Shown in pieces: positions 1 to 5,098 of a stretch of DNA of 5,295 nucleotides. The stretch's first letter is position 1. Every line of letters begins with the position of its first letter. The stretch is taken from contig JBJHBY010000233.1 in assembly GCA_050485745.1 (NCBI GenBank), positions 1-5,295 of the forward strand. Direction: 5' to 3'. The position numbers and the translations under genes are program-made. This DNA comes from JBJHBY01 sp050485745 (lineage in GTDB: Bacteria > Pseudomonadota > Gammaproteobacteria > Pseudomonadales > CAMLJR01). The notes beneath the pieces are model-generated. The model worked only from the letters and a program-made list of their open reading frames with translations. It was not told where the DNA came from and did not search any database.

Positions 1-64
1 GTACATGGTGGTGATCGGCTCCGTTCTCACCATTGTGCTGTCGCTGGCGGAGGCGGAGGACTGA
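1..64 (+). CDS. mrpB: MrpB C-terminus (partial, 5' truncated)
   Basis: This is the last 20 codons of an ORF that enters from the left edge; the first complete codon is at base 2 and the stop TGA is at 62-64. The visible tail YMVVIGSVLTIVLSLAEAED is one hydrophobic helix followed by a short acidic end. That resembles the C-termini of MrpB/MnhB subunits (or of MrpA-MrpB fusions), where a final helix with a 'VVIG.VLTI' pattern ends in an acidic stretch. The stop shares one base with the mrpC start (TGATG), so the two are translationally coupled. The assignment rests mainly on position immediately before mrpC in the order B-C-D-E-F-G. Whether it is a stand-alone MrpB or the end of a fused MrpA-B cannot be decided from this window. 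Confidence 0.8.
   Translation, partial: YMVVIGSVLTIVLSLAEAED
49..60 (+). promoter_or_regulatory. Double Shine-Dalgarno for mrpC
   Basis: GGAGG occurs twice in direct succession, at 49-53 and 55-59, ending 10 and 4 bases before the mrpC ATG at 64. Both lie inside the end of the mrpB coding sequence, where they encode the AEAED tail. The first copy has the better spacing. The site supports the ATG at 64 as the start of mrpC. Confidence 0.6.
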
Positions 65-411
65 TGGAAGCACTCATGGCCTTTGTGATCGGCGGGCTCT
101 ATGCCGGTGCCGTGTACATGATCCTGCGCCGCTCGATCGTGAAGCTGGTGATCGGTCTGGTGCTGCTGTCGAACGCGGCCAACCTGCTGATCTTCACCTC
201 CGCGGGTTTCACCCGGGGGGCGCCGCCGCTGGTGCCCGAGGGGCTGTTGCGCCCCGAGGGGCTGGTGGCCGACCCCCTGGCGCAGGCGCTGATCCTGACC
301 GCGATCGTGATCGGTTTCGGGGTACTGGCCTTTGCCGTGGTGCTGATCCATCGCGCCTATGAAGTGATCAAGGCGGATGATATGGACCAGATGAAGGACA
401 CCGATCGATGA
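64..411 (+). CDS. mrpC: Mrp Na+/H+ antiporter subunit C (MrpC/MnhC, NuoK-like)
   Basis: This 115-residue protein matches the usual MrpC length of about 110-120. MrpC is homologous to complex I subunit NuoK and forms part of the membrane core of the antiporter. Three hydrophobic segments are visible, at about residues 3-20, 27-46 and 72-97. Family motifs include RSIVKLVIGLVLLSNAANL (about 23-41) and DPLAQALILTAIVIGFG (about 70-86), the latter being the MrpC/NuoK helix-3 signature. The C-terminus from about 98 is charged and presumably cytoplasmic. The start is set by a doubled Shine-Dalgarno and by the one-base overlap with the mrpB stop; the gene ends with a 4-bp ATGA overlap with mrpD. Nothing is truncated, and the subunit is clearly of the classical antiporter type, unlike the second MrpC at the right edge. 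Confidence 0.96.
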   Translation: MEALMAFVIGGLYAGAVYMILRRSIVKLVIGLVLLSNAANLLIFTSAGFTRGAPPLVPEGLLRPEGLVADPLAQALILTAIVIGFGVLAFAVVLIHRAYEVIKADDMDQMKDTDR

Positions 412-1922
412 GCTGGGTCATCGCCCTGCCGATCCTCATTCCGCTGCTGGCCGGATCCCTGTCCCTGGCGTTCTGGCGCTCGCGCCTGGCCCAGCGTGGC
501 ATTGGCGTCATCGGTACCCTGGCCCTGTTGCTGAGCAGTGTGGTGCTGCTGCGCGATGTCTGGCAGGACGGCATTCTGGTCATGCACATGGGCAGCTGGC
601 AGGCGCCCTTTGGTATCGTCCTGGTGGCGGACATGCTGGCGGCAATCATGGTGCTGCTGACCGGCATCACCGGCCTCTCCACGGCAGTCTATTCCCTGGC
701 CACCATCGGTCAGCGCCACGAGCACTTTGGCTACTACCCGCTGATGCACCTGTTGCTGGCGGGCGTCAATGGCGCTTTCCTCACCGGCGACATCTTCAAC
801 CTCTATGTCTGGTTCGAGGTGATGCTGGTTGCATCCTTCGCCCTGCTCACCCTGGGTGGCGAGCGTCCGCAGATGGACGGTGCGGTCAAATATGTCACCC
901 TCAACCTGGTGTCCTCGGCCCTGTTCCTTTCGGCGGTGGGGCTGCTTTACGGCATGACCGGTACCCTGAACATGGCCGACCTCTCGGTCAAGATCGCGGC
1001 CCTGGAAGACCGCGGCATGGTTGAGGTCGTGTCGGTGCTGTTCCTGGTGTCCTTCGGCATCAAGGCGGCGGCCTTTCCGTTCTTTTTCTGGCTGCCGGCC
1101 TCCTATCACACACCGCGGGTCGCGGTGTCGGCCCTGTTTGCCGGGCTGCTGACCAAGGTGGGTGTCTACGCCCTGTACCGGGCGTTCACGGTGATCTTCC
1201 CTCTGGAGGAGGGCATCATCCGCGACCTGCTGCTGTGGGCCGCGGGCCTGACCATGCTGACCGGGGTGCTGGGTGCCGCTGCCCAGTTCGAGTTCCGTCG
1301 CATCCTGTCCTTTCATATCATCAGCCAGATTGGCTACATGATCCTGGGACTTGCCCTGTTCACCCCCCTGGCGCTGGTGGGCGGGGTGTTCTACATCACC
1401 CACCACATCATCGTGAAGTCCAATCTGTTCCTGATCAGCGGCCTGGTGTACCGCCTCAAGGGCAGTTATCAGTTGCGTGATCTCGGCGGCGTGTACCGCG
1501 ACCATCCGCTGCTCGGCGTGCTGTTCCTGATTCCGGCGATGTCCCTGGCCGGGTTGCCGCCGCTGTCCGGCTTCTTCGCCAAATTCATCGTCATCCGCGC
1601 CGGGGTCGAGGTCGAGGCCTGGACCCTGGTCGGGGTCTCACTGGTGGTGGGCCTGCTGACGCTCTATTCCATGGTCAAGATCTGGGGCGAAGTCTTCTGG
1701 AAGGCCCAGCCCGACCATGCGAGCCGGGCGGGGGAGCGTCGCTTCAATAACGGTACCGCCCTGATGTACGGCACCATTGCCGGCATGGCGCTGCTGACCC
1801 TGATGATCGGCTTCGGCGCGCAGCCGGTCTACCTGATGGCGGAGCGCGCAGCTGAGCAGCTGCTGGACAGCCAGGCCTATATCGAGGCCGTGTTGGGTTC
1901 CCCGGCGGGGGTGCAGCCATGA
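408..1922 (+). CDS. mrpD: Mrp Na+/H+ antiporter subunit D (MrpD/MnhD, NuoM/N-like)
   Basis: The 504-residue polytopic protein has the usual MrpD length and hydrophobicity for about 14 transmembrane helices (Proton_antipo_M family, PF00361). MrpD is one of the two large channel-like subunits, related to NuoL/M/N, and carries ions through a line of buried charged residues. Visible key residues are E137 in NLYVWFEVML (the glutamate essential for Mrp antiport, equivalent to the NuoM helix-5 Glu), K219 in SFGIKAAAFP, K250 in LLTKVGVY, H332/H333 with K337 in THHIIVKSNL, and K392 in LSGFFAKF. All are intact, so the channel should be functional. An AAGGA at 394-398, 9 bases upstream, supports the ATG at 408, which overlaps the mrpC stop by 4 bp. 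The 3' end overlaps mrpE by 4 bp. NuoM or HyfB-type proteins are excluded by the neighbours. Confidence 0.97.
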   Translation: MSWVIALPILIPLLAGSLSLAFWRSRLAQRGIGVIGTLALLLSSVVLLRDVWQDGILVMHMGSWQAPFGIVLVADMLAAIMVLLTGITGLSTAVYSLATIGQRHEHFGYYPLMHLLLAGVNGAFLTGDIFNLYVWFEVMLVASFALLTLGGERPQMDGAVKYVTLNLVSSALFLSAVGLLYGMTGTLNMADLSVKIAALEDRGMVEVVSVLFLVSFGIKAAAFPFFFWLPASYHTPRVAVSALFAGLLTKVGVYALYRAFTVIFPLEEGIIRDLLLWAAGLTMLTGVLGAAAQFEFRRILSFHIISQIGYMILGLALFTPLALVGGVFYITHHIIVKSNLFLISGLVYRLKGSYQLRDLGGVYRDHPLLGVLFLIPAMSLAGLPPLSGFFAKFIVIRAGVEVEAWTLVGVSLVVGLLTLYSMVKIWGEVFWKAQPDHASRAGERRFNNGTALMYGTIAGMALLTLMIGFGAQPVYLMAERAAEQLLDSQAYIEAVLGSPAGVQP

Positions 1923-2392
1923 GTGCAGTCACCTGGAATATCGTGCTGGCCCTGATCTGGGTGGGCGTGACCACCAATTTCAGCGCGGCCAACCTGCTGG
2001 TCGGTTTTCTGCTCGGGTACGTCATCATCAGTCTCACCCTGCGCAACGTCGAGGGCTTTTCCGGCTATGCCCTCAAGGTGATCCGCGTGATCCGCTTCAT
2101 CGGCTTCTTCGTGCGCGAGCTGTTCATGTCGAACCTGCGCGTGGCCTATGACGTGATCACGCCCACCGACTACATGCGCCCCGCCGTGATCGCCATGCCG
2201 CTGGATGCACGCACCGCCGCGGAGATCACCATTGTCGCCAACCTGATTTCACTGACCCCCGGTACCCTGAGCCTGGACGTGTCGGCTGACCGCCGCGTAC
2301 TGTACATCCACGTCATGTACCTGGATGACCGTGAAGAGGTCCTGAAGCGGATCAAGTATTTCGAAGCGCGCGTGCTTGAGCTGCTTCGCTGA
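1919..2392 (+). CDS. mrpE: Mrp Na+/H+ antiporter subunit E (MrpE/MnhE)
   Basis: The 157-residue protein has the standard MrpE (PF01899) layout. There are hydrophobic N-terminal segments (about 5-17 and 24-39), a short amphipathic or third segment (about 53-70) and a soluble C-terminal domain. Hallmarks are NLRVAYDVITP (about 72-82) and SLTPGTLSLDVS (111-122), followed by YIHVMYLDD. The T113-P114 pair belongs to the conserved TPGT motif at the membrane-domain boundary. MrpE is needed for full antiport activity and lies at the periphery of the complex. The ATG start overlaps the mrpD stop by 4 bp. The gene is followed by the only true intergenic gap of the window (14 bp), which carries a strong Shine-Dalgarno for mrpF. 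It is distantly related to the second mrpE at 3061, with clear differences in this same motif. Confidence 0.97.
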   Translation: MSAVTWNIVLALIWVGVTTNFSAANLLVGFLLGYVIISLTLRNVEGFSGYALKVIRVIRFIGFFVRELFMSNLRVAYDVITPTDYMRPAVIAMPLDARTAAEITIVANLISLTPGTLSLDVSADRRVLYIHVMYLDDREEVLKRIKYFEARVLELLR

Positions 2393-2397
2393 GGAGG
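2392..2397 (+). promoter_or_regulatory. Consensus Shine-Dalgarno for mrpF
   Basis: AGGAGG overlaps the last base of the mrpE stop (TGA, 2390-2392) and ends 9 bases before the mrpF ATG at 2407. It is the closest match to the anti-SD consensus in the window and sits at the one junction where genes do not overlap. It may therefore let ribosomes start independently on the small F subunit. A second GGAG at 2401-2404 is too close to the start to be used. Confidence 0.75.
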
Positions 2398-2406
2398 AAC
2401 GGAGCA

Positions 2407-2679
2407 ATGCTGCAAACCGCCACCTGGCTGGCCTACCTGATCCTGAGCCTGGCGCTGCTGCTGGCCTTCCTGCGCCTGGTGCGTGGGCCGACCCTGCCGG
2501 ATCGCGTGGTGGCGCTGGAGCTTCTGGCCTCCCTGACCCTGGGGTTTATTGGCGTCTATACCGTGGCCAGCGGTGTCACCGCGTTCCTGGACGTCGCCAT
2601 GGTCATCGCCCTGACCGCGTTCCTGGCGGCGGTGGGTTTCGCCCGCTATCTCGAAAAAGGGGGGTTGCGCGATGAGTGA
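2407..2679 (+). CDS. mrpF: Mrp Na+/H+ antiporter subunit F (MrpF/MnhF)
   Basis: The 90-residue protein fits the MrpF family (PF04066, about 85-95 residues), which has three transmembrane helices, here at about 5-23, 36-54 and 60-80. The signature RGPTLPDRVVALELL (about 26-40) contains the conserved RGP, and D32-R33 sits at the start of the second helix. FLDVAMVIALTAFLAAVGFARY (60-81) carries the conserved D62 of the third helix. MrpF packs with MrpE and MrpG at the end of the complex and is required for assembly and activity. The consensus Shine-Dalgarno fixes the start. The last 8 bp overlap mrpG in another frame, and the A5G6 run at 2654-2664 near the end doubles as the mrpG ribosome-binding region. 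Confidence 0.96.
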   Translation: MLQTATWLAYLILSLALLLAFLRLVRGPTLPDRVVALELLASLTLGFIGVYTVASGVTAFLDVAMVIALTAFLAAVGFARYLEKGGLRDE

Positions 2680-3064
2680 GCTGATCACCGCGCTGCTGCT
2701 GTTGACCGGCGCCCTGTTCATGCTGCTGGCGGCACTGGGTCTGCTGCGCATGCCCGATCTGTTGATGCGCATGCATGCCACGACCAAGGCCGGTGCCCTG
2801 GGTTCGGGTCTGATCATGCTCGCGGTCGCGGTGTTTTACCGGGATGCCGGCGTCCTGACCCAGGCCTTTGTGGTTGTGGTCTTCATCATGCTCACGGCGC
2901 CGGTGGCCGCGCACATTATTGGTCGTGCCGGCTATTTCGTGGGCGTGCCGCTGTGGCCGAACATGGTGCGCGACGAGCTCAGGGGGCGCTACGACCCCGA
3001 CACCCACGTGCTGGAATCGCCGCCGGAGTACCGGCCGGAGCCGGAGGGCGAGCCACGGCAATGA
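2672..3064 (+). CDS. mrpG: Mrp Na+/H+ antiporter subunit G (MrpG/MnhG)
   Basis: This 130-residue MrpG (PF03334) has three hydrophobic segments, at about 3-25, 42-57 and 63-87. Family motifs are LGLLRMPDLLMRMHATTKAG (22-41), the most conserved stretch of MrpG, and LTAPVAAHIIGRAGY (74-88) with P77 and H81. After residue 95 comes a hydrophilic tail of about 35 residues rich in Pro, Glu and Arg, ending SPPEYRPEPEGEPRQ. Such tails vary in the family. The ATG at 2672 overlaps the mrpF stop by 8 bp, and a purine-rich AAGGGGGG at 2657-2664 lies 7 bases upstream. In a normal Mrp operon mrpG is the last gene, but here its stop overlaps the start of another mrpE by 4 bp. Confidence 0.96.
   Translation: MSELITALLLLTGALFMLLAALGLLRMPDLLMRMHATTKAGALGSGLIMLAVAVFYRDAGVLTQAFVVVVFIMLTAPVAAHIIGRAGYFVGVPLWPNMVRDELRGRYDPDTHVLESPPEYRPEPEGEPRQ
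3023..3046 (+). repeat. Three CCGGAG hexamers in the mrpG tail
   Basis: CCGGAG occurs at 3023-3028, 3035-3040 and 3041-3046, in the codons for the PPEYRPEPEGE tail of MrpG. The last copy provides a GGAGGG (3043-3048) 12 bases before the mrpE2 start. It is most likely simple low-complexity coding sequence at the boundary between the two modules and not a separate element. Confidence 0.4.
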
Positions 3065-3552
3065 GCGCCTGGTGGCAGCTGCGGGGCTTTGCCGGCTGGT
3101 GTGTCCTGCTCGGCCTGCTGTGGTGGCTGCTTACGGATGGCGCCGGGCTCGGCTTCGCCCTGTTGCTGGTGCCGGCCTGTGCCCTGGCGGGGTGTCTGCT
3201 GGCGCCGGCGACGCGCTGGCGCTTGCGGCCTGTGGCGCTGACCCACTTCGCGGTCTTTTTCCTCTGGCAGTCCCTGCGCGCGGGACTGGATGTCGCCCTT
3301 CGTATTCTGCACCCGCGGCTGCGCGTTGCTCCCGGCCTGTGTGAGATCGAACTGCGCCTGCCCGCCGGTCAGCCGCGGCGGCTGCTGGCACAGACCCTGA
3401 GCCTGCTGCCGGGCACGCTGAGTGTGCGCCTCGATGGCCCCGAGCTGTTGCTGCACGTCCTTGATCAGGAGCAGGACGTGGTGGTCGAGGTACGTCGGGC
3501 GGAGCGCTATGTCGCGGCGGTGTATGGCGTTGTCCTGGAGGGGGCATCATGA
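3061..3552 (+). CDS. mrpE: Second, divergent MrpE-like subunit (MrpE2)
   Basis: This 163-residue protein is recognisable as MrpE by its layout: two hydrophobic segments (about 8-24 and 29-48), then HFAVFFLWQSLRAGLDVALR (62-81), then a soluble domain with SLLPGTLSVRL (114-124) and a LLHVLDQEQD strand-loop. The conserved proline and PGTLS are kept, but the Thr before Pro in the TPGT motif of the first copy is Leu here (L116), and charged residues around it differ. The start is taken at 3061, where ATGA overlaps the mrpG stop by 4 bp. An in-frame ATG at 2953 would add 36 non-family residues, all inside mrpG, and is rejected. The gene opens the second module. Divergence from the first copy rules out a recent duplication. 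Related genes occur at the head of Mbh-like and other Mrp-like operons (MbhA equivalent). Confidence 0.9.
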   Translation: MSAWWQLRGFAGWCVLLGLLWWLLTDGAGLGFALLLVPACALAGCLLAPATRWRLRPVALTHFAVFFLWQSLRAGLDVALRILHPRLRVAPGLCEIELRLPAGQPRRLLAQTLSLLPGTLSVRLDGPELLLHVLDQEQDVVVEVRRAERYVAAVYGVVLEGAS

Positions 3553-3836
3553 GCACCGTCTACGCCGGCGTGGCGTTGTTGCTGCTATTGACCCTTCTGC
3601 CCGGCCTGCTGCGTATCTGGCGCGGACCCAGCGCGGCGGATCGCATGCTCAGCGCCCAGCTGTTCGGCACCACCGGCCTGGCCCTGCTGCTGGTACTGGC
3701 CAGTTGGCAGGGTGAGCCGGCACTGCGCGATGTCGCCCTGGTGCTGGCGCTGCTGGCGGTGGTGGCGGCGACCGCGTTCGTCAGCCGCAGCGCGCCGCTG
3801 CAGCCCGGCGCGGAGGTGGATGATGACCGCGCTTGA
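3549..3836 (+). CDS. mrpF: Second, divergent MrpF-like subunit (MrpF2)
   Basis: The 95-residue protein has three hydrophobic segments (about 4-21, 36-52, 60-78) and the MrpF signature LRIWRGPSAADRMLSAQLFG (21-40), with RGP, D31 and R32 in the same places as in the first MrpF. The third helix reads ALRDVALVLALLAVVAATAF, so the FLDVA of the first copy becomes LRDVA; the Asp (D61) is kept and an Arg is placed next to it. The tail is acidic (EVDDD). The ATG at 3549 overlaps the mrpE2 stop by 4 bp, and GGAGG at 3537-3541 lies 7 bases upstream. The gene overlaps mrpG2 by 14 bp. It corresponds to MbhB of Mbh-type complexes. Confidence 0.92.
   Translation: MSTVYAGVALLLLLTLLPGLLRIWRGPSAADRMLSAQLFGTTGLALLLVLASWQGEPALRDVALVLALLAVVAATAFVSRSAPLQPGAEVDDDRA
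3812..3817 (+). promoter_or_regulatory. Shine-Dalgarno that decides the mrpG2 start
   Basis: GGAGGT lies inside the end of mrpF2, 5 bases before the ATG at 3823 and only 2 before the ATG at 3820. The spacing favours 3823 as the start of mrpG2 over the adjacent in-frame ATG and over an in-frame ATG further upstream at 3712. Confidence 0.65.
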
Positions 3837-4152
3837 AGGGCTGCAGGCGCTGTTGCTGATCAGTGGCGCCTTGTTCTTCATGGTGGGCAGCCTCGGCCTG
3901 CTGCGCCTGCCCGACGTATACACCCGCCTGCATGCCCTGACCAAGGTCGACAATCTCGGCCTCGGCCTCGTGGTTGCCGGGCTGCTCCTTGGGGCCGGGT
4001 CCGCCGCTGAAGCAGTGCGCCTGTTGCTGGTCTGGCTGGCGGCGCTGGCCGCCGGTGCGACCGTGGGGCATCTCGTCGCCCACAACGCCCACCAGCGCGG
4101 GGTGCGCCCGCTTGGCAGCGTATCCCGGGGGACGGGAGAGGAGCGCCAATGA
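3823..4152 (+). CDS. mrpG: Second, divergent MrpG-like subunit (MrpG2)
   Basis: Read from 3823 this is a 109-residue MrpG homologue. Segments at about 8-27, 46-58 and 65-86 are hydrophobic. The family core GLLRLPDVYTRLHALTKVDN (25-44) is clear. It differs from the first copy in a regular way: KAGALGSG becomes KVDNLGLG, putting an Asp at the membrane entry, and the TAPVAAH motif of helix 3 becomes AGATVGH, losing the conserved proline while keeping the His. The start at 3712 is rejected because the extra 37 residues are Trp/Arg/Cys-rich shadow sequence of mrpF2. The gene overlaps mrpF2 by 14 bp and the next gene by 4 bp. It corresponds to MbhC of Mbh-type complexes. Confidence 0.92.
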   Translation: MTALEGLQALLLISGALFFMVGSLGLLRLPDVYTRLHALTKVDNLGLGLVVAGLLLGAGSAAEAVRLLLVWLAALAAGATVGHLVAHNAHQRGVRPLGSVSRGTGEERQ

Positions 4153-4421
4153 CGCTCATGGCCTTCGACCTGGTGCTCATCGCCATGCTCTGGCTGGTGG
4201 CCATTGGCTGCCTGGCCAGTGCCAACCTGTTCAGGGCGGTCGTGTTGTTCATTGCCTTCGGCCTGTTGCTGGCACTGGCCTGGGTACGCCTGCGGGCGCC
4301 GGACATTGCCCTCGCCGAAGCGGCCATCGGCGCGGGCCTCACCGGCGTCTTGCTGCTCGATGCGGTCGGGCATCTGCGCCGGGGTCCGGACCGCCCGCCT
4401 CCCGAGGTGCATGAACCATGA
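4149..4421 (+). CDS. MbhD-like (DUF4040) small membrane subunit, MrpA C-terminal homologue
   Basis: The 90-residue protein has about three hydrophobic segments (about 7-25, 28-45 and 54-73). The motif RAPDIALAEAAIGAGLTGVL (49-68) with D52 and E57, preceded by NLFRAVVLFIAFGLLLALAW, is characteristic of the MbhD/DUF4040 family (PF13244). This family is homologous to part of the C-terminal extension of MrpA, and to MbhD in membrane-bound hydrogenase complexes, where such residues lie near the ion path at the junction of the membrane arm. Here it occurs as a separate small subunit and no full-length MrpA is seen in the module. The ATG start overlaps mrpG2 by 4 bp, with AGGAG at 4139-4143 five bases upstream. 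The tail after about 75 is Pro/Arg-rich. Position between MrpG and MrpB homologues matches Mbh order. Confidence 0.9.
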   Translation: MTLMAFDLVLIAMLWLVAIGCLASANLFRAVVLFIAFGLLLALAWVRLRAPDIALAEAAIGAGLTGVLLLDAVGHLRRGPDRPPPEVHEP

Positions 4422-5098
4422 TGCGCCTGTGCCTGGCGGGGGCCCTGTCCGCCGTGTTCGTTCTGCTGCTGGGTTGGGCGGTGCTGTCGGCGCCGGCCCC
4501 GGTGGATGATCTGCCCGTGCGTCTGCAGGCGGCACTGCCGGATGCCGGCGTCAGTCACCCGGTGACCGCGGTGCTGCTGAACTTCCGCAGCTTCGATACC
4601 CTGCTCGAAGTGGCGGTGCTGCTGGTCGCGGTGATCGCCGGGCTGGCGCTGCGCCATGCCCAGCCCGACCGCCACCAGGCCGTCGGTTCGGACAGCGCGC
4701 TCCTCGCTGCCCTGGTGCGCATCCTGGTGCCACTGTTGCTGCTGCTCGCGGGCTACGTGCTCTGGGCCGGTAGCCACCGCCCGGGGGGCGCCTTCCAGGC
4801 AGCGGCCCTGCTCGCCGCTGCGGGAGTTCTGCTGCGCCTGGCGGATCTCGGCCTGCCTCAGCTTGCGGTCGGCCTTGTGCTCAAGGCAGGGCTGACCCTG
4901 GGCCTGGCGGTATTCGTGGGGGTGGGTGTGCTGGCCCTGCCCGCCGGGCAACCCCTGCTGACCTACCCGCTGGCCGCCGCGGGAACACTGATTGTGCTGG
5001 TGGAAGTGGCACTGACCCTGTCCATCGGCCTGACCCTGTTCGCCCTGTTCGGCAGCGCGCCCCCGGCACCGGGACGGGAGGGCGGCGGTGAGCCCTGA
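4418..5098 (+). CDS. Fused MbhE-like / MrpB-like membrane subunit
   Basis: The 226-residue protein has two parts. Residues 1-80 hold a hydrophobic N-terminal helix (about 5-24), a periplasm-like loop, then SHPVTAVLLNFRSFDTLLEV (46-65) and a helix to about 77. This 'VTAVLLNFR.FDTLLE' pattern with F59-D60-T61 and E64 is that of MbhE and the extreme C-terminal region of MrpA. Residues about 95-212 form an MrpB/MnhB domain (PF04039) with four hydrophobic segments and the signature ALVRILVPLLLLLAGYVLW plus GSHRPGGAFQAAALLAAAGV (118-137), where the RPGGAFQ replaces the more usual EPGGGF. The start at 4418 has GAGGTG at 4404-4409, 8 bases away; the adjacent ATG at 4421 is possible. Overlap with the previous gene is 4 bp and with mrpC2 11 bp. 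It unites MbhE and MbhF functions in one chain. Confidence 0.88.
   Translation: MMRLCLAGALSAVFVLLLGWAVLSAPAPVDDLPVRLQAALPDAGVSHPVTAVLLNFRSFDTLLEVAVLLVAVIAGLALRHAQPDRHQAVGSDSALLAALVRILVPLLLLLAGYVLWAGSHRPGGAFQAAALLAAAGVLLRLADLGLPQLAVGLVLKAGLTLGLAVFVGVGVLALPAGQPLLTYPLAAAGTLIVLVEVALTLSIGLTLFALFGSAPPAPGREGGGEP

Noticed and set aside
357..1505. Long open frame of 382 codons on the minus strand across mrpD
   Set aside because: Its translation is Gln/His/Arg/Asp-rich low-complexity protein with no family features, exactly antisense to a well-conserved MrpD; it is the usual GC-rich shadow frame.
408..1922. mrpD as a complex I (NuoM) gene
   Set aside because: The other Nuo genes are absent and the neighbours are mrpC and mrpE-F-G, so it is the Mrp subunit.
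2953..3060. N-terminal extension of mrpE2 to an upstream in-frame ATG
   Set aside because: The 36 extra residues are an Arg/Ala/Gly-rich shadow of mrpG, and the ATG at 3061 gives the family length and a typical ATGA coupling.
3712..3822. N-terminal extension of mrpG2
   Set aside because: The added residues are Trp/Cys/Arg-rich shadow of mrpF2; the GGAGGT at 3812-3817 fits the ATG at 3823.
3061..4152. Recent tandem duplication of mrpEFG
   Set aside because: The two E, F and G sets differ throughout except at family motifs, and no long direct DNA repeat is visible; they are old paralogues.
3585..4951. Overlapping long minus-strand frames (316 and 357 codons) across module 2
   Set aside because: Compositionally odd (Gln, Arg, Pro, His), without plausible start sites, and opposite to clear Mrp/Mbh family genes.
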